The notes beneath the pieces are model-generated. The model searched no databases. It was not told where the DNA came from and was given only the letters and a program-made list of their open reading frames with translations. Shown piece by piece: positions 37,660 through 46,456 of a DNA stretch of 64,000 bases. Numbering within the stretch: the first letter of the stretch is position 1; each line of letters starts with the position of its first letter. The translations under genes and the position numbers were made by a program. Source of the DNA: Malonomonas rubra DSM 5091 (GTDB taxonomy: Bacteria; Desulfobacterota; Desulfuromonadia; Desulfuromonadales; Geopsychrobacteraceae); NCBI RefSeq assembly GCF_900142125.1, contig NZ_FQZT01000011.1, positions 1 to 64,000 on the forward strand, in the 5' to 3' direction.

Positions 37660-38943
37660 ATGGACTCTTACCAGATCAATAAAATACAGATTAGACAGCT
37701 TGGACCGGCGCAGACGCCATCGCCACTGGAAGTAAAAAAATATTATTTCGTCGATGACGGTGAACAGGTCCTGATGGCTTCGACAGTCAGGGAATTAAAG
37801 AAACAAAACGATGGAGGCCCGTTCAGTTTTGAAATGGCCGGTCCACGCCGAAACCTCTACTTCCAGCCGGCTGCAACAGTCTGCGGCATTGTCAGTTGCG
37901 GTGGCCTGTGTCCAGGAATGAACGATGTTATCCGTTCTTTGGTGATGACTTTATGTCACGGCTACGGAGTGCCTAGAATCATCGGTTTCCGCTATGGCTT
38001 TTGGGGCCTCTCCGCAGAGGGAACAGCCTCTTCGATCGCCCTGTCCCCAGAGACTGTCAAACATATCCACGAAGATGGCGGGACCTGTCTGGGTTCCTCT
38101 CGTGGCCCGCAAGATGTTTCCGAGATGGTGCGCACTCTGGAAAAATCAGAGGTCAAGATTCTATTCGTTATCGGCGGTGATGGCACAATGAAAGGAGCGG
38201 CGGCGATAAAGCAAGAAATTGAACGTCGTCAACTCAATATCGGCATTGTCTGCATTCCCAAGACGATTGACAACGATCTGGAATATGTCACGCGCAGCTT
38301 CGGTTTTACAACCGCTGTGGAAGAGGCGCGCAAGGCGATTGCCGCCGCTCATGTGGAAGCACGCGGCGCAATGAACGGTATTGGCCTCGTCAAGCTTATG
38401 GGACGCCATTCTGGCTTTATCGCCGCGCATGCAGCTCTTTCCAGTGGCGATGTCAATTTTTGTCTGGTTCCGGAAAAACAGTTTATCCTGGAGGGAGAAG
38501 ATGGCCTGCTCCGCAAACTTGAACTGCGTTTACTGAAAAAACATCATGCCGTCATCGTGGTCGCCGAAGGCGCGGGGCAAGATCTGCTGTTTGATGGGGA
38601 TGAAAGTGATAAAGACAGGTCGGGAAATGTCCGCTTAAGGGATATCGGCTCCTTCCTGCAAGAGAAAATTCTCTCTTCCTGTGCAGAGAAAAAGCTGGAC
38701 GTGACCCTTAAATATATTGACCCAAGCTACATCATTCGCAGTTTGCCGGCCAATGCTCTCGATTCAGCTTTTTGCATGGTTCTCGGCCAACATGCTTCCC
38801 ACGCTGGGATGGCCGGTAAGACCGGCATGATGGTCGGCCATTGGAACGGACACTTTACCCATGTCCCGTTGGAAATGGTCGTGGGCCGCAGGCGACTATT
38901 GGATGACGAAACCTGGCAACGAGTCTTAGAAGTCACAGGTTAA
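37660..38943 (+). CDS. ATP-dependent 6-phosphofructokinase
   Basis: Phosphorylates fructose 6-phosphate in glycolysis. 427 residues, longer than the 320-residue PfkA form, with an N-terminal extension of about 85 residues as in the group including plant and spirochaete enzymes. Motifs: GIVSCGGLCPGMNDVIRS, IGGDGTMKGAA (glycine after GGD is typical of ATP use, Asp of pyrophosphate use), PKTIDNDLEYVTRSFGF with the catalytic TIDND, and MGRHSGFIAAHAAL. AGAGGG is upstream. Isolated from other glycolytic genes. Confidence 0.92.
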   Translation: MDSYQINKIQIRQLGPAQTPSPLEVKKYYFVDDGEQVLMASTVRELKKQNDGGPFSFEMAGPRRNLYFQPAATVCGIVSCGGLCPGMNDVIRSLVMTLCHGYGVPRIIGFRYGFWGLSAEGTASSIALSPETVKHIHEDGGTCLGSSRGPQDVSEMVRTLEKSEVKILFVIGGDGTMKGAAAIKQEIERRQLNIGIVCIPKTIDNDLEYVTRSFGFTTAVEEARKAIAAAHVEARGAMNGIGLVKLMGRHSGFIAAHAALSSGDVNFCLVPEKQFILEGEDGLLRKLELRLLKKHHAVIVVAEGAGQDLLFDGDESDKDRSGNVRLRDIGSFLQEKILSSCAEKKLDVTLKYIDPSYIIRSLPANALDSAFCMVLGQHASHAGMAGKTGMMVGHWNGHFTHVPLEMVVGRRRLLDDETWQRVLEVTG

Positions 38944-39089
38944 CAGCTACATGTGCAAATCGGATCAGGCTTGTTAAGCTTAATGACCTTATAGGCTTAC
39001 GAGGACAAAAAATGGAAGTTCTCTAAAACAAGTGGATTGAATCTGCTTTTCAGCCGCTCGGCTAACAAAACAGTTTATGGAGTAATCAG

Positions 39090-39722
39090 ATGAAAATTGA
39101 CTTTACGATTCTTTTTTTGTTGATCGTTTTGTTTCTGAGTGGGTGCTCGTCCGCCAAGATAAAAAATGCCTGGAAACAGGAGGAGTACAATAAAAAAACC
39201 ACCAGCATCCTCGTCGTTGGCGTCGCTATCAGAAAGGGGCGTAGGCAACTTTTCGAGACAACCCTGGCCAAAAAACTCAAGGCTCATGGAGTTCGGGCCA
39301 TCCCCAGCTATACGGCATTCTCCAAAGATGAGATGAAGGAGCCGGACGTCAACGCTTTTCTTAAAGAAAAGAATATTCAGTCTGTCGTCGTGGTTAAAGT
39401 CATCAATTCAAAAGCCATCAAGCAGCGCGTCGCCCAAACTACTTATGTCGAGAAGACTCCACCTCTCAGGATGAATCCATACTTTGCCCGCTTTGATGGG
39501 CGCGGGTGGCATGCAGATTATCGCTACTGGGAAACAACGATAAGTACTTACGATACGGACTATGTCATCTCGAACCTAGAAGCGAACTTCTACCAGCAAG
39601 GAGATAAGAATGTTCTCTGGTCGGCATTGGTTGAGATCGACGGTTTGGACAACGACAAGTCGAACGTCGACGACTTGGCCAACGCTTTGGTCAAACAGAT
39701 GCGCAAGGATCGCCGGATTTAA
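39090..39722 (+). CDS. Lipoprotein of unknown function (DUF4136-like)
   Basis: 210 residues with a lipoprotein signal (LIVLFLSGC, Cys19). The mature part, an alpha/beta protein with SILVVGVAIRKGRRQLFETTLAKKLKAHGVRAIPS and VLWSALVEIDGLDN..VDDLANALVKQM, resembles periplasmic DUF4136-type lipoproteins, but I cannot assign a function. ATGGAGTAATCAG precedes the ATG. Followed by two terminator hairpins, so it ends a transcription unit. Confidence 0.75.
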   Translation: MKIDFTILFLLIVLFLSGCSSAKIKNAWKQEEYNKKTTSILVVGVAIRKGRRQLFETTLAKKLKAHGVRAIPSYTAFSKDEMKEPDVNAFLKEKNIQSVVVVKVINSKAIKQRVAQTTYVEKTPPLRMNPYFARFDGRGWHADYRYWETTISTYDTDYVISNLEANFYQQGDKNVLWSALVEIDGLDNDKSNVDDLANALVKQMRKDRRI

Positions 39723-39744
39723 AACCTTTTGCACTTGGGAGTGC

Positions 39745-39766
39745 ACGCCCCGTTATTGGGGCGTTT
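39745..39766 (+). terminator. Hairpin terminator after the lipoprotein gene
   Basis: ACGCCCC (39745-39751), loop GTTATT, GGGGCGT (39758-39764) followed by a short T stretch. It lies 22 bp after the lipoprotein stop. Confidence 0.6.
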
Positions 39767-39786
39767 AGATTAACGAGTCTATTTTG

Positions 39787-39824
39787 AACCGTCATTTCTA
39801 TGAATGAAATGGCGGTTTTATTTT
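39787..39824 (+). terminator. Intrinsic terminator with T-tract
   Basis: AACCGTCATTTC (39787-39798), loop TATGAAT, GAAATGGCGGTT (39806-39817), then TTTTATTTT. A G-T wobble is the only imperfection. It separates the plus-strand lipoprotein gene from the convergent nhaA. Confidence 0.8.
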
Positions 39825-39902
39825 GCCATACACCCTAATCAGCTACGGGTCTATGCCCAGGTGAACGACATCCCCCTCTCCATCGGCACTCAGGGCCGGA
39901 TT

Positions 39903-41249
39903 TTAAGGATCAATAGAGGAAACTGTTTTTTTCACCGTAACACGCCTCAGCAACAGGTATCCGACCACCCCAGCCAATAGCGAGGCGATAAAAATCCCAA
40001 CCTTGGCCTGCGAAATCAGTTCCGGCCGGAAGAAGGCCAGATTGGTGATGAAGATCGACATGGTGAAACCGATACCACCGAGGATGCCGACTCCGAGCAG
40101 TGAATACCAACTGGTTCCTTGTGGCAGTTCGGCAAGTTTTAATGCAACAGCTAGGCGAGAGAACAGGAAGATACCAAGCGGCTTGCCGATGAAAAGTCCG
40201 CCAATTATACCGAGGGTCACCGGCTGAGTCAGCGAAATCTGTAGCTCGGCCCAGCTCAGGGAAACCCCTGCGTTGGCAAAGGCGAATAGCGGCATAATGC
40301 CGAAAATCACCCAGCGGTGCATTTCGTGTTCCATCCGCTGCAATGGGCTTAATGCGTCGTGACAGAGTGACTCCAGCGCCAGCAGAGTACCAATCTTCCG
40401 CTCATGCACAAAGGGGCCTTCTGTGTTTCGCAACTTTCGATAGAGGGCCAGCAGATGCTCCGCCTTTTCCAGGAAGAGCTGACGTGAATAGCGCGGGTGT
40501 ATCGGGATGGTTGCGCCGATCATGACTCCAGCGATTGAGGGATGGATTCCCGACTTCAACATCGCCAGCCACAGTCCGAACCCGATCAGAGCATAAAAGG
40601 CCGGATGCTGAATTTTCGCACGGTTGCCGAAAAACAATACGGCCCAGAGTCCGCCCGCAACCATCAGGCTGATCACGGAAATATTCTTGCTGTAGAACAG
40701 GGCGATAACCACCACTGCGCCGAGGTCATCGACGATCGCCAGGGCGGTCAGAAAAATAGCCAGGCTGCGCGGAATCCGCTTGCCAAGCAGTGCAATAACA
40801 CCGAGGGCGAAGGCGATATCGGTCGCCATCGGCACCCCCCACCCCTTTGCTTCCGGCAACTCCGAAACCATCAAGATATAGATCAGGGCCGGGACCAGCA
40901 TCCCCCCCAGAGCGGCCAAAACCGGCAAGGTCGCTTTGCGTAGCGAGTTCAACTCGCCAGCAAGAAATTCACGTTTTAACTCCAATCCAACAACAAAGAA
41001 GAAGATCGCCATCAGGCCATCGTTGATCCAGTGATGAAGGGACTGTTTGATTCCCCAACTGTCAGCTCCAATGCTGATAGTCGTTTCCCAGAAATGGTGG
41101 TAGCTGTCGCGCAGCGGCGAGTTGGCGCACACCAGTGCCAGAAAAGTCGCTGCCAGCAGCACGATCCCACCGGATGCCTGACGTCGTAAGAAACTTTCGA
41201 AGGGCCGTTTCAATTCGGCCAAGCCTTTGGCCAGATCTTCAAAATCCAT
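39903..41249 (-). CDS. nhaA: Na+/H+ antiporter NhaA
   Basis: Electrogenic sodium/proton exchanger of the inner membrane, important in salt and alkaline stress. 448 residues, longer than the 388-residue E. coli protein because of an added loop (about 245-285, RQLFLEKAEHLLALYRKLRNTEGPFV). The two essential aspartates are in LAIVDDLGAVVVIALFY (about 170). It is 30 bp after the diadenylate cyclase gene and likely co-transcribed with it. Confidence 0.95.
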   Translation of the reverse strand: MDFEDLAKGLAELKRPFESFLRRQASGGIVLLAATFLALVCANSPLRDSYHHFWETTISIGADSWGIKQSLHHWINDGLMAIFFFVVGLELKREFLAGELNSLRKATLPVLAALGGMLVPALIYILMVSELPEAKGWGVPMATDIAFALGVIALLGKRIPRSLAIFLTALAIVDDLGAVVVIALFYSKNISVISLMVAGGLWAVLFFGNRAKIQHPAFYALIGFGLWLAMLKSGIHPSIAGVMIGATIPIHPRYSRQLFLEKAEHLLALYRKLRNTEGPFVHERKIGTLLALESLCHDALSPLQRMEHEMHRWVIFGIMPLFAFANAGVSLSWAELQISLTQPVTLGIIGGLFIGKPLGIFLFSRLAVALKLAELPQGTSWYSLLGVGILGGIGFTMSIFITNLAFFRPELISQAKVGIFIASLLAGVVGYLLLRRVTVKKTVSSIDP

Positions 41250-41279
41250 ATTTCCCCTGCCTCGCTATTATCTGCAATT

Positions 41280-42455
41280 TCACTTCAACTCCTCAACCTT
41301 TACCCGAACCTGTTCAGGTTCGATCCGCAGCGTGTCGATCGTTTCAGGCAAGAGCAAGTGGCTCTTATTGATAGAAAAGGTTTTCCGTCCAAAACGGCTC
41401 AGGGTCGCGTCGAGACGAATCTGCAGGTTACGCTGATCGAGCAGAAACAAAGCCCGCCTCTCACCCGACAAGGTCACCGTCACCTTGGTTGGTGTAACCT
41501 CGACAAAACGGTAGCCCTCGGGAATATTCTGCACCATGACAGGAAGCTCGATGACACTTTCAACAATCACTGACCCCGGCACCAGCACCAGCCAAAGAAG
41601 CAGCGCTGTGAACAAGCCGAGGATCGCATCCAGACCGTAACTTCCATACAGTCTGACAAGCGGCTTAGGTTCTTTTTTCTCTCCTGCATGTCGTTGTAGA
41701 AAATCGTCCAGACGTTTGGCCAGAGCATCCGACACCGAGACAACCTGAAGCCGTCCCTGTTCTGCGATTGAGATCTGCGCGGTTTCTTCCGAGACCACCA
41801 GGACAAGGGCGTCACTCTGCTCGGTCAGACCGAGCGCGGCGGCATGTCGGGTCCCACGATCTCGCAACTGTTCCAGCTGCTTTGAAAGAGGAAGGCGAAC
41901 CCCGAATTGAGAAACCCGATCATCACGCACAATCAGGGCACCGTCATGGCCCGGCGAATTTGGATCAAAAACACTCAATAGCAGTGCTTTACTCAGCTTG
42001 CCGTCAAGTAATACGCCACCACTGATCAAGCTATCAACCGATTCACGACCAGGCAGAATAATCAGCGCACCCTGACTGTTTGATGACAGTTCTTTGAGTG
42101 CTTCGACCAGTAGTTCTGATACTCCGGTATGAAATTTTCGTTTCTTTATTTTGCCGAGGATCAATTGATTCGGAAATTTCTCCAGGAACCGTCGTATCTC
42201 TTCTTGGTAAACGACGATCAGGATCAATACGAATACAGCCGCCAAACCCTGCAGCATCCAGCTGGTTAATTTCAGTTCCAAGCGGTTCGCAACGAAAAAT
42301 ATCCCAGCGAAAAAAATGATCCCAACCGACACGGCTCGGGCTCTCGACGAACGCAAGACATGAACACCGACCGATATCAGCAGCGTCGCCAAGCTGATAT
42401 CGAGAATATCACCCCAGCCCAGTTCGTAAAAAAGTTGTAGATAATTCCAGATCAT
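41280..42455 (-). CDS. cdaA: Diadenylate cyclase (CdaA-type) fused to a YbbR-like domain
   Basis: Makes c-di-AMP from ATP. 391 residues: three N-terminal helices (about 1-85), the DAC/DisA_N domain (about 95-245) with the catalytic DGA in NSPGHDGALIVRDD and the RGTRHAAALG (RHR-like) motif, then a single membrane helix (LFTALLLWLVLVPGSVIVESV, about 275) and one extracytoplasmic YbbR repeat (about 295-385, VMVQNIPEGYRFVEVTPTKVTVTLSG). In other bacteria the cyclase CdaA and regulator CdaR (YbbR) are separate neighbouring genes. Here they are joined. The nhaA gene is 30 bp downstream. Confidence 0.93.
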   Translation of the reverse strand: MIWNYLQLFYELGWGDILDISLATLLISVGVHVLRSSRARAVSVGIIFFAGIFFVANRLELKLTSWMLQGLAAVFVLILIVVYQEEIRRFLEKFPNQLILGKIKKRKFHTGVSELLVEALKELSSNSQGALIILPGRESVDSLISGGVLLDGKLSKALLLSVFDPNSPGHDGALIVRDDRVSQFGVRLPLSKQLEQLRDRGTRHAAALGLTEQSDALVLVVSEETAQISIAEQGRLQVVSVSDALAKRLDDFLQRHAGEKKEPKPLVRLYGSYGLDAILGLFTALLLWLVLVPGSVIVESVIELPVMVQNIPEGYRFVEVTPTKVTVTLSGERRALFLLDQRNLQIRLDATLSRFGRKTFSINKSHLLLPETIDTLRIEPEQVRVKVEELK

Positions 42456-42951
42456 CGACAGGTTCCCCTAAAATTCATACGAACAAAACATACCATCGCT
42501 AAATAATTATAGCTTCCAATCTATGGATTTAGAGTCAAAAAAAGGAAGGTCATCTATTAAGAAAAAGACGGGTAGGCTGTCTTAAATCTATGGAGCTTTT
42601 AAAGCTTGCTCCCGTACCAACCTTAGCTTTGATGTACGGAATTTTTATATCAGGCAAAATGCACCTTTCTCGCCAGCCAATCAACATTTTGTTCATGATT
42701 ACAACGTCTTACTCAAATAATAGCTGATCAACAGAAAAAAGCGGGCGGGTTATACACCTTTAGAAGGAAAGTTGCACTTATTATTTGAAGAAAACAACTG
42801 ATATTGAGTCTATATAATATTTATATGCCGGGGCGATTCTTATCATCTTAAGTAGAATCACCACAGAAACACGGTAAAATTTCAATAATTTGCCTCAATG
42901 AACATGGGTTCCCCCTAAAATCATCCTGCAAATAACATTGGAGCTGACAAC
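42456..42951. other. AT-rich divergent intergenic region
   Basis: About 500 bp between divergent cdaA and the fifth MscS gene. No gene is supported. An AT-rich patch near 42815-42830 (TATATAATATTTATA) could hold a promoter -10 region for the plus-strand gene, but no clear -35 partner is evident. Confidence 0.5.
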
Positions 42952-44016
42952 ATGATCACATCAACTATGCTCACACCAATTATTTTGATTTCGGTTGCGG
43001 CGGTCTTAGGTATTACCCTCGATATTCTAATTACGCGAAAAGTAAAAAACAAAATTGGCTTTACTCCTCTTTCAGAAACTAAATACAACAAATTTTGGCA
43101 CACTCAATTCAAAGTCCTGCTTCCACTTGCCGCAATTATTTTAGTAGCGCCCACACTTCCAGTTTCTCCGGAAAACCTTCCTGTGGTTAGACGTTTTCTT
43201 GGCATTTTATTTATTTGCTCAGCTACCTGGATTGCATTATCTGCTGTATTTCTAGGCCGTTTTTTTATTCTGACCCGATATGACATGAGCGTCAGTGACA
43301 ACTTGGATGCTCGAACTGTTCATACCCAAGTTAACGTTCTGGTAAAAATCTCTGTAATTATCATCATTATCTTGGCATCCACTTCCGTCATTATGATGTT
43401 TGACAGCATCCGCCAATTCGGTGCCAGCATTTTAGCTTCAGCTGGTGTTCTCGGCATCGTTATTGGTTTTGCTGCACAACGTTCCATCGCGACACTTTTG
43501 GCTGGATTGCAAATCGCTCTCACCCAGCCTATCCGAATAGATGATGTCGTCATTGTTGAAGGGGAATGGGGCCAGATAGAGGAAATCACCCTGACCTATA
43601 TTGTTGTTCGCATCTGGGACTTACGCCGTTTGGTGGTACCCACCAACTATTTTCTGGAAAAGCCATTTCAGAATTGGACTCGCACATCCGCAGATTTATT
43701 GGCGAATGCTACAATTCATGTTGACTACAACATCCCAGTAGAAAACGTCAGAAATTAATTACACGAAATTTTAAAGAGCAGTCAGTATTGGGATGGGAAA
43801 GTTTGGAAACTCCATGTCACCAATGCAACTGATCAGACAGTTGAATTGAGAGCTTTGATGAGTGCAACTAACTCTTCAAATGCTTGGGAGCTAAGGTGCG
43901 AGGTAAGGGAAAAACTGCTGAGCTTTCTTCATAGAAATTATGCAGACAAGTTGCCAAAAATCAGGGCAGAGGTGCTTAGCAAGGCTCAAAATCAGGTTGG
44001 AATAAGTTCAAATTGA
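42952..44016 (+). pseudogene. MscS-family channel gene interrupted by a TAA stop, copy 5
   Basis: GGAG precedes the ATG. The frame encodes membrane helices, the pore helix (ASILASAGVLGIVIGFAAQRSIATLLAG) and beta domain (QPIRIDDVVIVEGEWGQIEEITL), then hits TAA at 43756-43758 after 268 residues (DYNIPVENVRN). The same frame continues intact for 85 more codons to TGA 44014-44016 and reads as the normal MscS C-terminal cage (LHEILKSSQYWDGKVWKLHV). One base change thus separates it from a full-length gene. It may be a recent pseudogene, a sequencing error, or a shortened but working channel. Confidence 0.75.
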
Positions 44017-44310
44017 TTTTCCACTAGCCAAATAGACATTTTCCAGTGTTCAAAAACAGTAAGTTTCGGCCGGCATGACAGCCACTTGTTCCAGCAAGTG
44101 TCGACTTTTGAGATGACTAGCCTGGTTGGCGGGATAACCGGAAATGGCGATTTACAGTAATAGATCGATTGGACGACTTGCGAACCTGTAATTTATCCAG
44201 AATAACTTTCAACACGTTTTCGATTGATCGGTTTTTTGGGGAAGAAATTCATCCTCAATGAGCGTCCAATAAGTCGAGAAAAACAAGACTTGCTTCCAGT
44301 AAAAAGTGCG
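44017..44310. other. Intergenic region between MscS remnant and cbpM
   Basis: No supported gene. A hairpin CACTTG-TTCCAG-CAAGTG is at 44083-44100, without a T-tract; it might reduce read-through between the convergent genes. Confidence 0.4.
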
Positions 44311-44694
44311 CTATTCACCCCGCAACTTTGTCATCCGTCGGCAAAGCGTCAGAACCTCAGTCTGGTGTTCCTGCTCTTTTTTTCGAAGGCGTTGTTCCAT
44401 TTCATCAAGCTGACGTTCCATCGTCTTGACTCGTTCCCGGTAGCGTAGTACTAAATCAATGGCTTCCAAGGGCAGCCCCATCTCTTCATGCAGATAGCGA
44501 ATGAGTTTAAGTTTGCTGATATCCGCAGCACTCAAGCCCTTTACTCCATGCAGCATCGTATGTGCAGTGACCAACTCTTCTTTCTCACATAGGAGGATGA
44601 AGTCCTCAGAGACCCTGGTCATACGGGCGACGATTCGATATTCGAAGCGAGCCTCTGGATCTTCGTAGAAAGGTGAAATAGGGTACTTCTTCAT
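44311..44694 (-). CDS. cbpM: CbpA modulator CbpM (MerR-like)
   Basis: 127 residues, start MKKYPISPF with GGAG 6 nt upstream. A MerR-like helical domain (YRIVARMTRVSEDFILLCEKEELVTAHTMLHGVKGLSAADISKLKLIRYLHEEMGLPLEAIDLVLRYRERV) is followed by a coiled coil. CbpM binds the CbpA J-domain and inhibits it. It follows cbpA by 50 bp, the usual cbpA-cbpM order. Confidence 0.85.
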   Translation of the reverse strand: MKKYPISPFYEDPEARFEYRIVARMTRVSEDFILLCEKEELVTAHTMLHGVKGLSAADISKLKLIRYLHEEMGLPLEAIDLVLRYRERVKTMERQLDEMEQRLRKKEQEHQTEVLTLCRRMTKLRGE

Positions 44695-44744
44695 CGCCTG
44701 CTCCTCTTCTGTTGGGCAGAAATTCCACGACCAGCAGCCAACTA

Positions 44745-45710
44745 TCAGCCCTGCATAGCTTTCCATTTTTCGAGCAGTTTCTTCTCTTGTGTGGACAGCT
44801 TTTGTGGCAAAACAGTTTCCACGGTGACATACAGATCTCCGCGTTGGTCAGGATGCTTGATTTGGGGCATTCCTAAACCACGCAACCGGAAAACTCGGCC
44901 ATTACTGGTTTCAGGTGGGATGGGCAGATTTACCGTGCGGTCGATGCCGGATACCGAGAGCTTGCCGCCTAGCAACATGGTAAAAATATCTGCAGAAACC
45001 GTGAGCTTCAGATCATCATTATCGCGCAGAAACCGTTTGTCGGGTAACACTTCAATGGTCAGATAAAGGTCCCCCGAAAACCCTCCTTCAGCACCAGAAC
45101 CGCCCCTTCCCTTGACTCTGACCCGCGATCCGGTTTTTACCCCACGAGGAATTTTGACGTCAATTTTGCGCCCGTCCTCCCATTGCAACGATCGCTTGCT
45201 CCCCTGGTAGGCTTCATAGAGGCTCACCTGAAGAGAATGTTCGAGGTCCCCTCCCTGCCGGGGTCGCACCTGCTGGTAAAATTGCTGACCACCGGCTCCG
45301 CCACGACTTTGTGATTGCTGGCCACCACCAAACAAGTTAGTGAAAAAATCAGAAAATCCACCGCCCGCACCGAACAGTTCTTCAAACTCCTCGGGGTTAA
45401 CGGTTTGATAATTGTAGTTTTGATTGCCTGCTGCCGCTCTCTCGCCCCAGTTGAAGTCTTCGGGCTTTCCACCGCCTTGTTGGTACTGTTGCCACTGAGA
45501 ACCCAGGCGATCGTACTGCTGACGTTTTGCCGGATCGGACAGTACTTCGTTGGCCTCGTTGATATCGTGAAACTTCGCCGCCGCATCACTGTTAGCCGGA
45601 TTGACGTCCGGGTGATATTTTCGGGCCAACTTGCGGTAGGCTTTTTTGATTTCTTTCGCTTCTGCCTTGCGATCTATTCCCAGGATACTGTAGTAATCCT
45701 TATACTCCAT
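44745..45710 (-). CDS. cbpA: DnaJ-type co-chaperone CbpA
   Basis: 321 residues. J-domain at the N-terminus ([34 protein letters not shown] with the HPD motif at about 33), a Gly/Gln-rich region (about 85-135) and the C-terminal substrate-binding domains ([15 protein letters not shown] ... [20 protein letters not shown]). It lacks the zinc-finger repeats of DnaJ, so it is the CbpA type. It sits in the grpE-cbpA-cbpM order and stimulates a DnaK ATPase, probably the one encoded at 6.3 kb. Confidence 0.94.
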   Translation of the reverse strand: MEYKDYYSILGIDRKAEAKEIKKAYRKLARKYHPDVNPANSDAAAKFHDINEANEVLSDPAKRQQYDRLGSQWQQYQQGGGKPEDFNWGERAAAGNQNYNYQTVNPEEFEELFGAGGGFSDFFTNLFGGGQQSQSRGGAGGQQFYQQVRPRQGGDLEHSLQVSLYEAYQGSKRSLQWEDGRKIDVKIPRGVKTGSRVRVKGRGGSGAEGGFSGDLYLTIEVLPDKRFLRDNDDLKLTVSADIFTMLLGGKLSVSGIDRTVNLPIPPETSNGRVFRLRGLGMPQIKHPDQRGDLYVTVETVLPQKLSTQEKKLLEKWKAMQG

Positions 45711-45781
45711 GCGGTCTCCATTCAGACAGGTTCGCTTTCATACCCATCCGTAGTTTTTCTCATCCTGCCCAGATTGTAGAA

Positions 45782-46285
45782 TCACCTCGATGCAATCAGC
45801 ACCTGTGCCGGACGTAACAGCTTGCCGCTGTGCAGATAACCCTTTTGTTCTACCCTCAATACAGTGTTGGGCGCGACACTGGGATATGGGACCATCCCTA
45901 TGCTTTCGTGTAAATTGGGATCGAATGGTTGGCCTAAAGCATCGATCTCAGCAACATCATACTTGACAAAAAATTTCTCCAGCAGGCCCCGGTTCATTTC
46001 GATCCCCTGCAAAATATTCCTGCTGTCCTCATCCTGCGATGTATGCCGCAAGGCCAGATCAAGACCGTCAGCTACGGGTAAAACATCTCTCAGTAAAGCT
46101 TCTTTCTGCGCCTCAACTTCTAGGGCGGAGGTCCGTGTCAGCCGCTTTTTAGTATTTTCAAGATCTGCTAGCAGGCGCAGATATCGCTCCTTCCAGGCAG
46201 CCATATCATCCGGCGACTGGTTATCAATTGTCATATCCCTCTCCCCGGAGGCACTAGCATTTATTTGAATATCATCAGGCATCAT
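45782..46285 (-). CDS. grpE: Nucleotide exchange factor GrpE
   Basis: About 167 residues (several ATGs are adjacent, the exact start is uncertain by one or two codons). An N-terminal coiled-coil (DDMAAWKERYLRLLADLENTKKRLTR) is followed by the compact beta domain, with EKFFVKYDVAEIDALGQPFDPNLHESIGMV (about 115-145), the core GrpE signature. It releases ADP from DnaK. First gene of grpE-cbpA-cbpM. Confidence 0.95.
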   Translation of the reverse strand: MMPDDIQINASASGERDMTIDNQSPDDMAAWKERYLRLLADLENTKKRLTRTSALEVEAQKEALLRDVLPVADGLDLALRHTSQDEDSRNILQGIEMNRGLLEKFFVKYDVAEIDALGQPFDPNLHESIGMVPYPSVAPNTVLRVEQKGYLHSGKLLRPAQVLIASR

Positions 46286-46361
46286 CACACCTCTTCCTGC
46301 CAGTTTTTATCAGAGTAAGAATCCCCTGGAAAAACCGGAGGTTTCATTTTGGAATGAACAA

Positions 46362-46456
46362 CCCCGCAGCAAGCTACGGGGTATCGAAAACATTAAGTTT
46401 CCACCCGTGAGCATAGCTCACGACTTACAACTCAAACTTCATCGAAGCAAGCTTCG
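46362..46456. repeat. Cluster of three short hairpins (REP-like)
   Basis: Three closely spaced inverted repeats: CCCCGCAGC-AA-GCTACGGGG (46362-46381), GTGAGC-ATA-GCTCAC with flanks (46407-46421) and CGAAGC-AA-GCTTCG (46443-46456). The first and third share the form (C/G)AAGC or CAGC-AA-GCT..CGGGG, like repetitive extragenic palindromes or IS200/IS605-type ends. They mark the boundary between the stress block and the transfer region. Confidence 0.5.

Noticed and set aside
6295-46285. Identity with the known transmissible locus of stress tolerance (clpK, hsp20, yfdX, hdeD, kefB)
   Set aside because: The marker genes of that locus are absent; only the general theme (protein quality control plus transporters) is shared.
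45782-46406. CIRCE element or sigma-32 promoter before grpE
   Set aside because: No TTAGCACTC/GAGTGCTAA pair and no CTTGAA-CCCCAT pair found.
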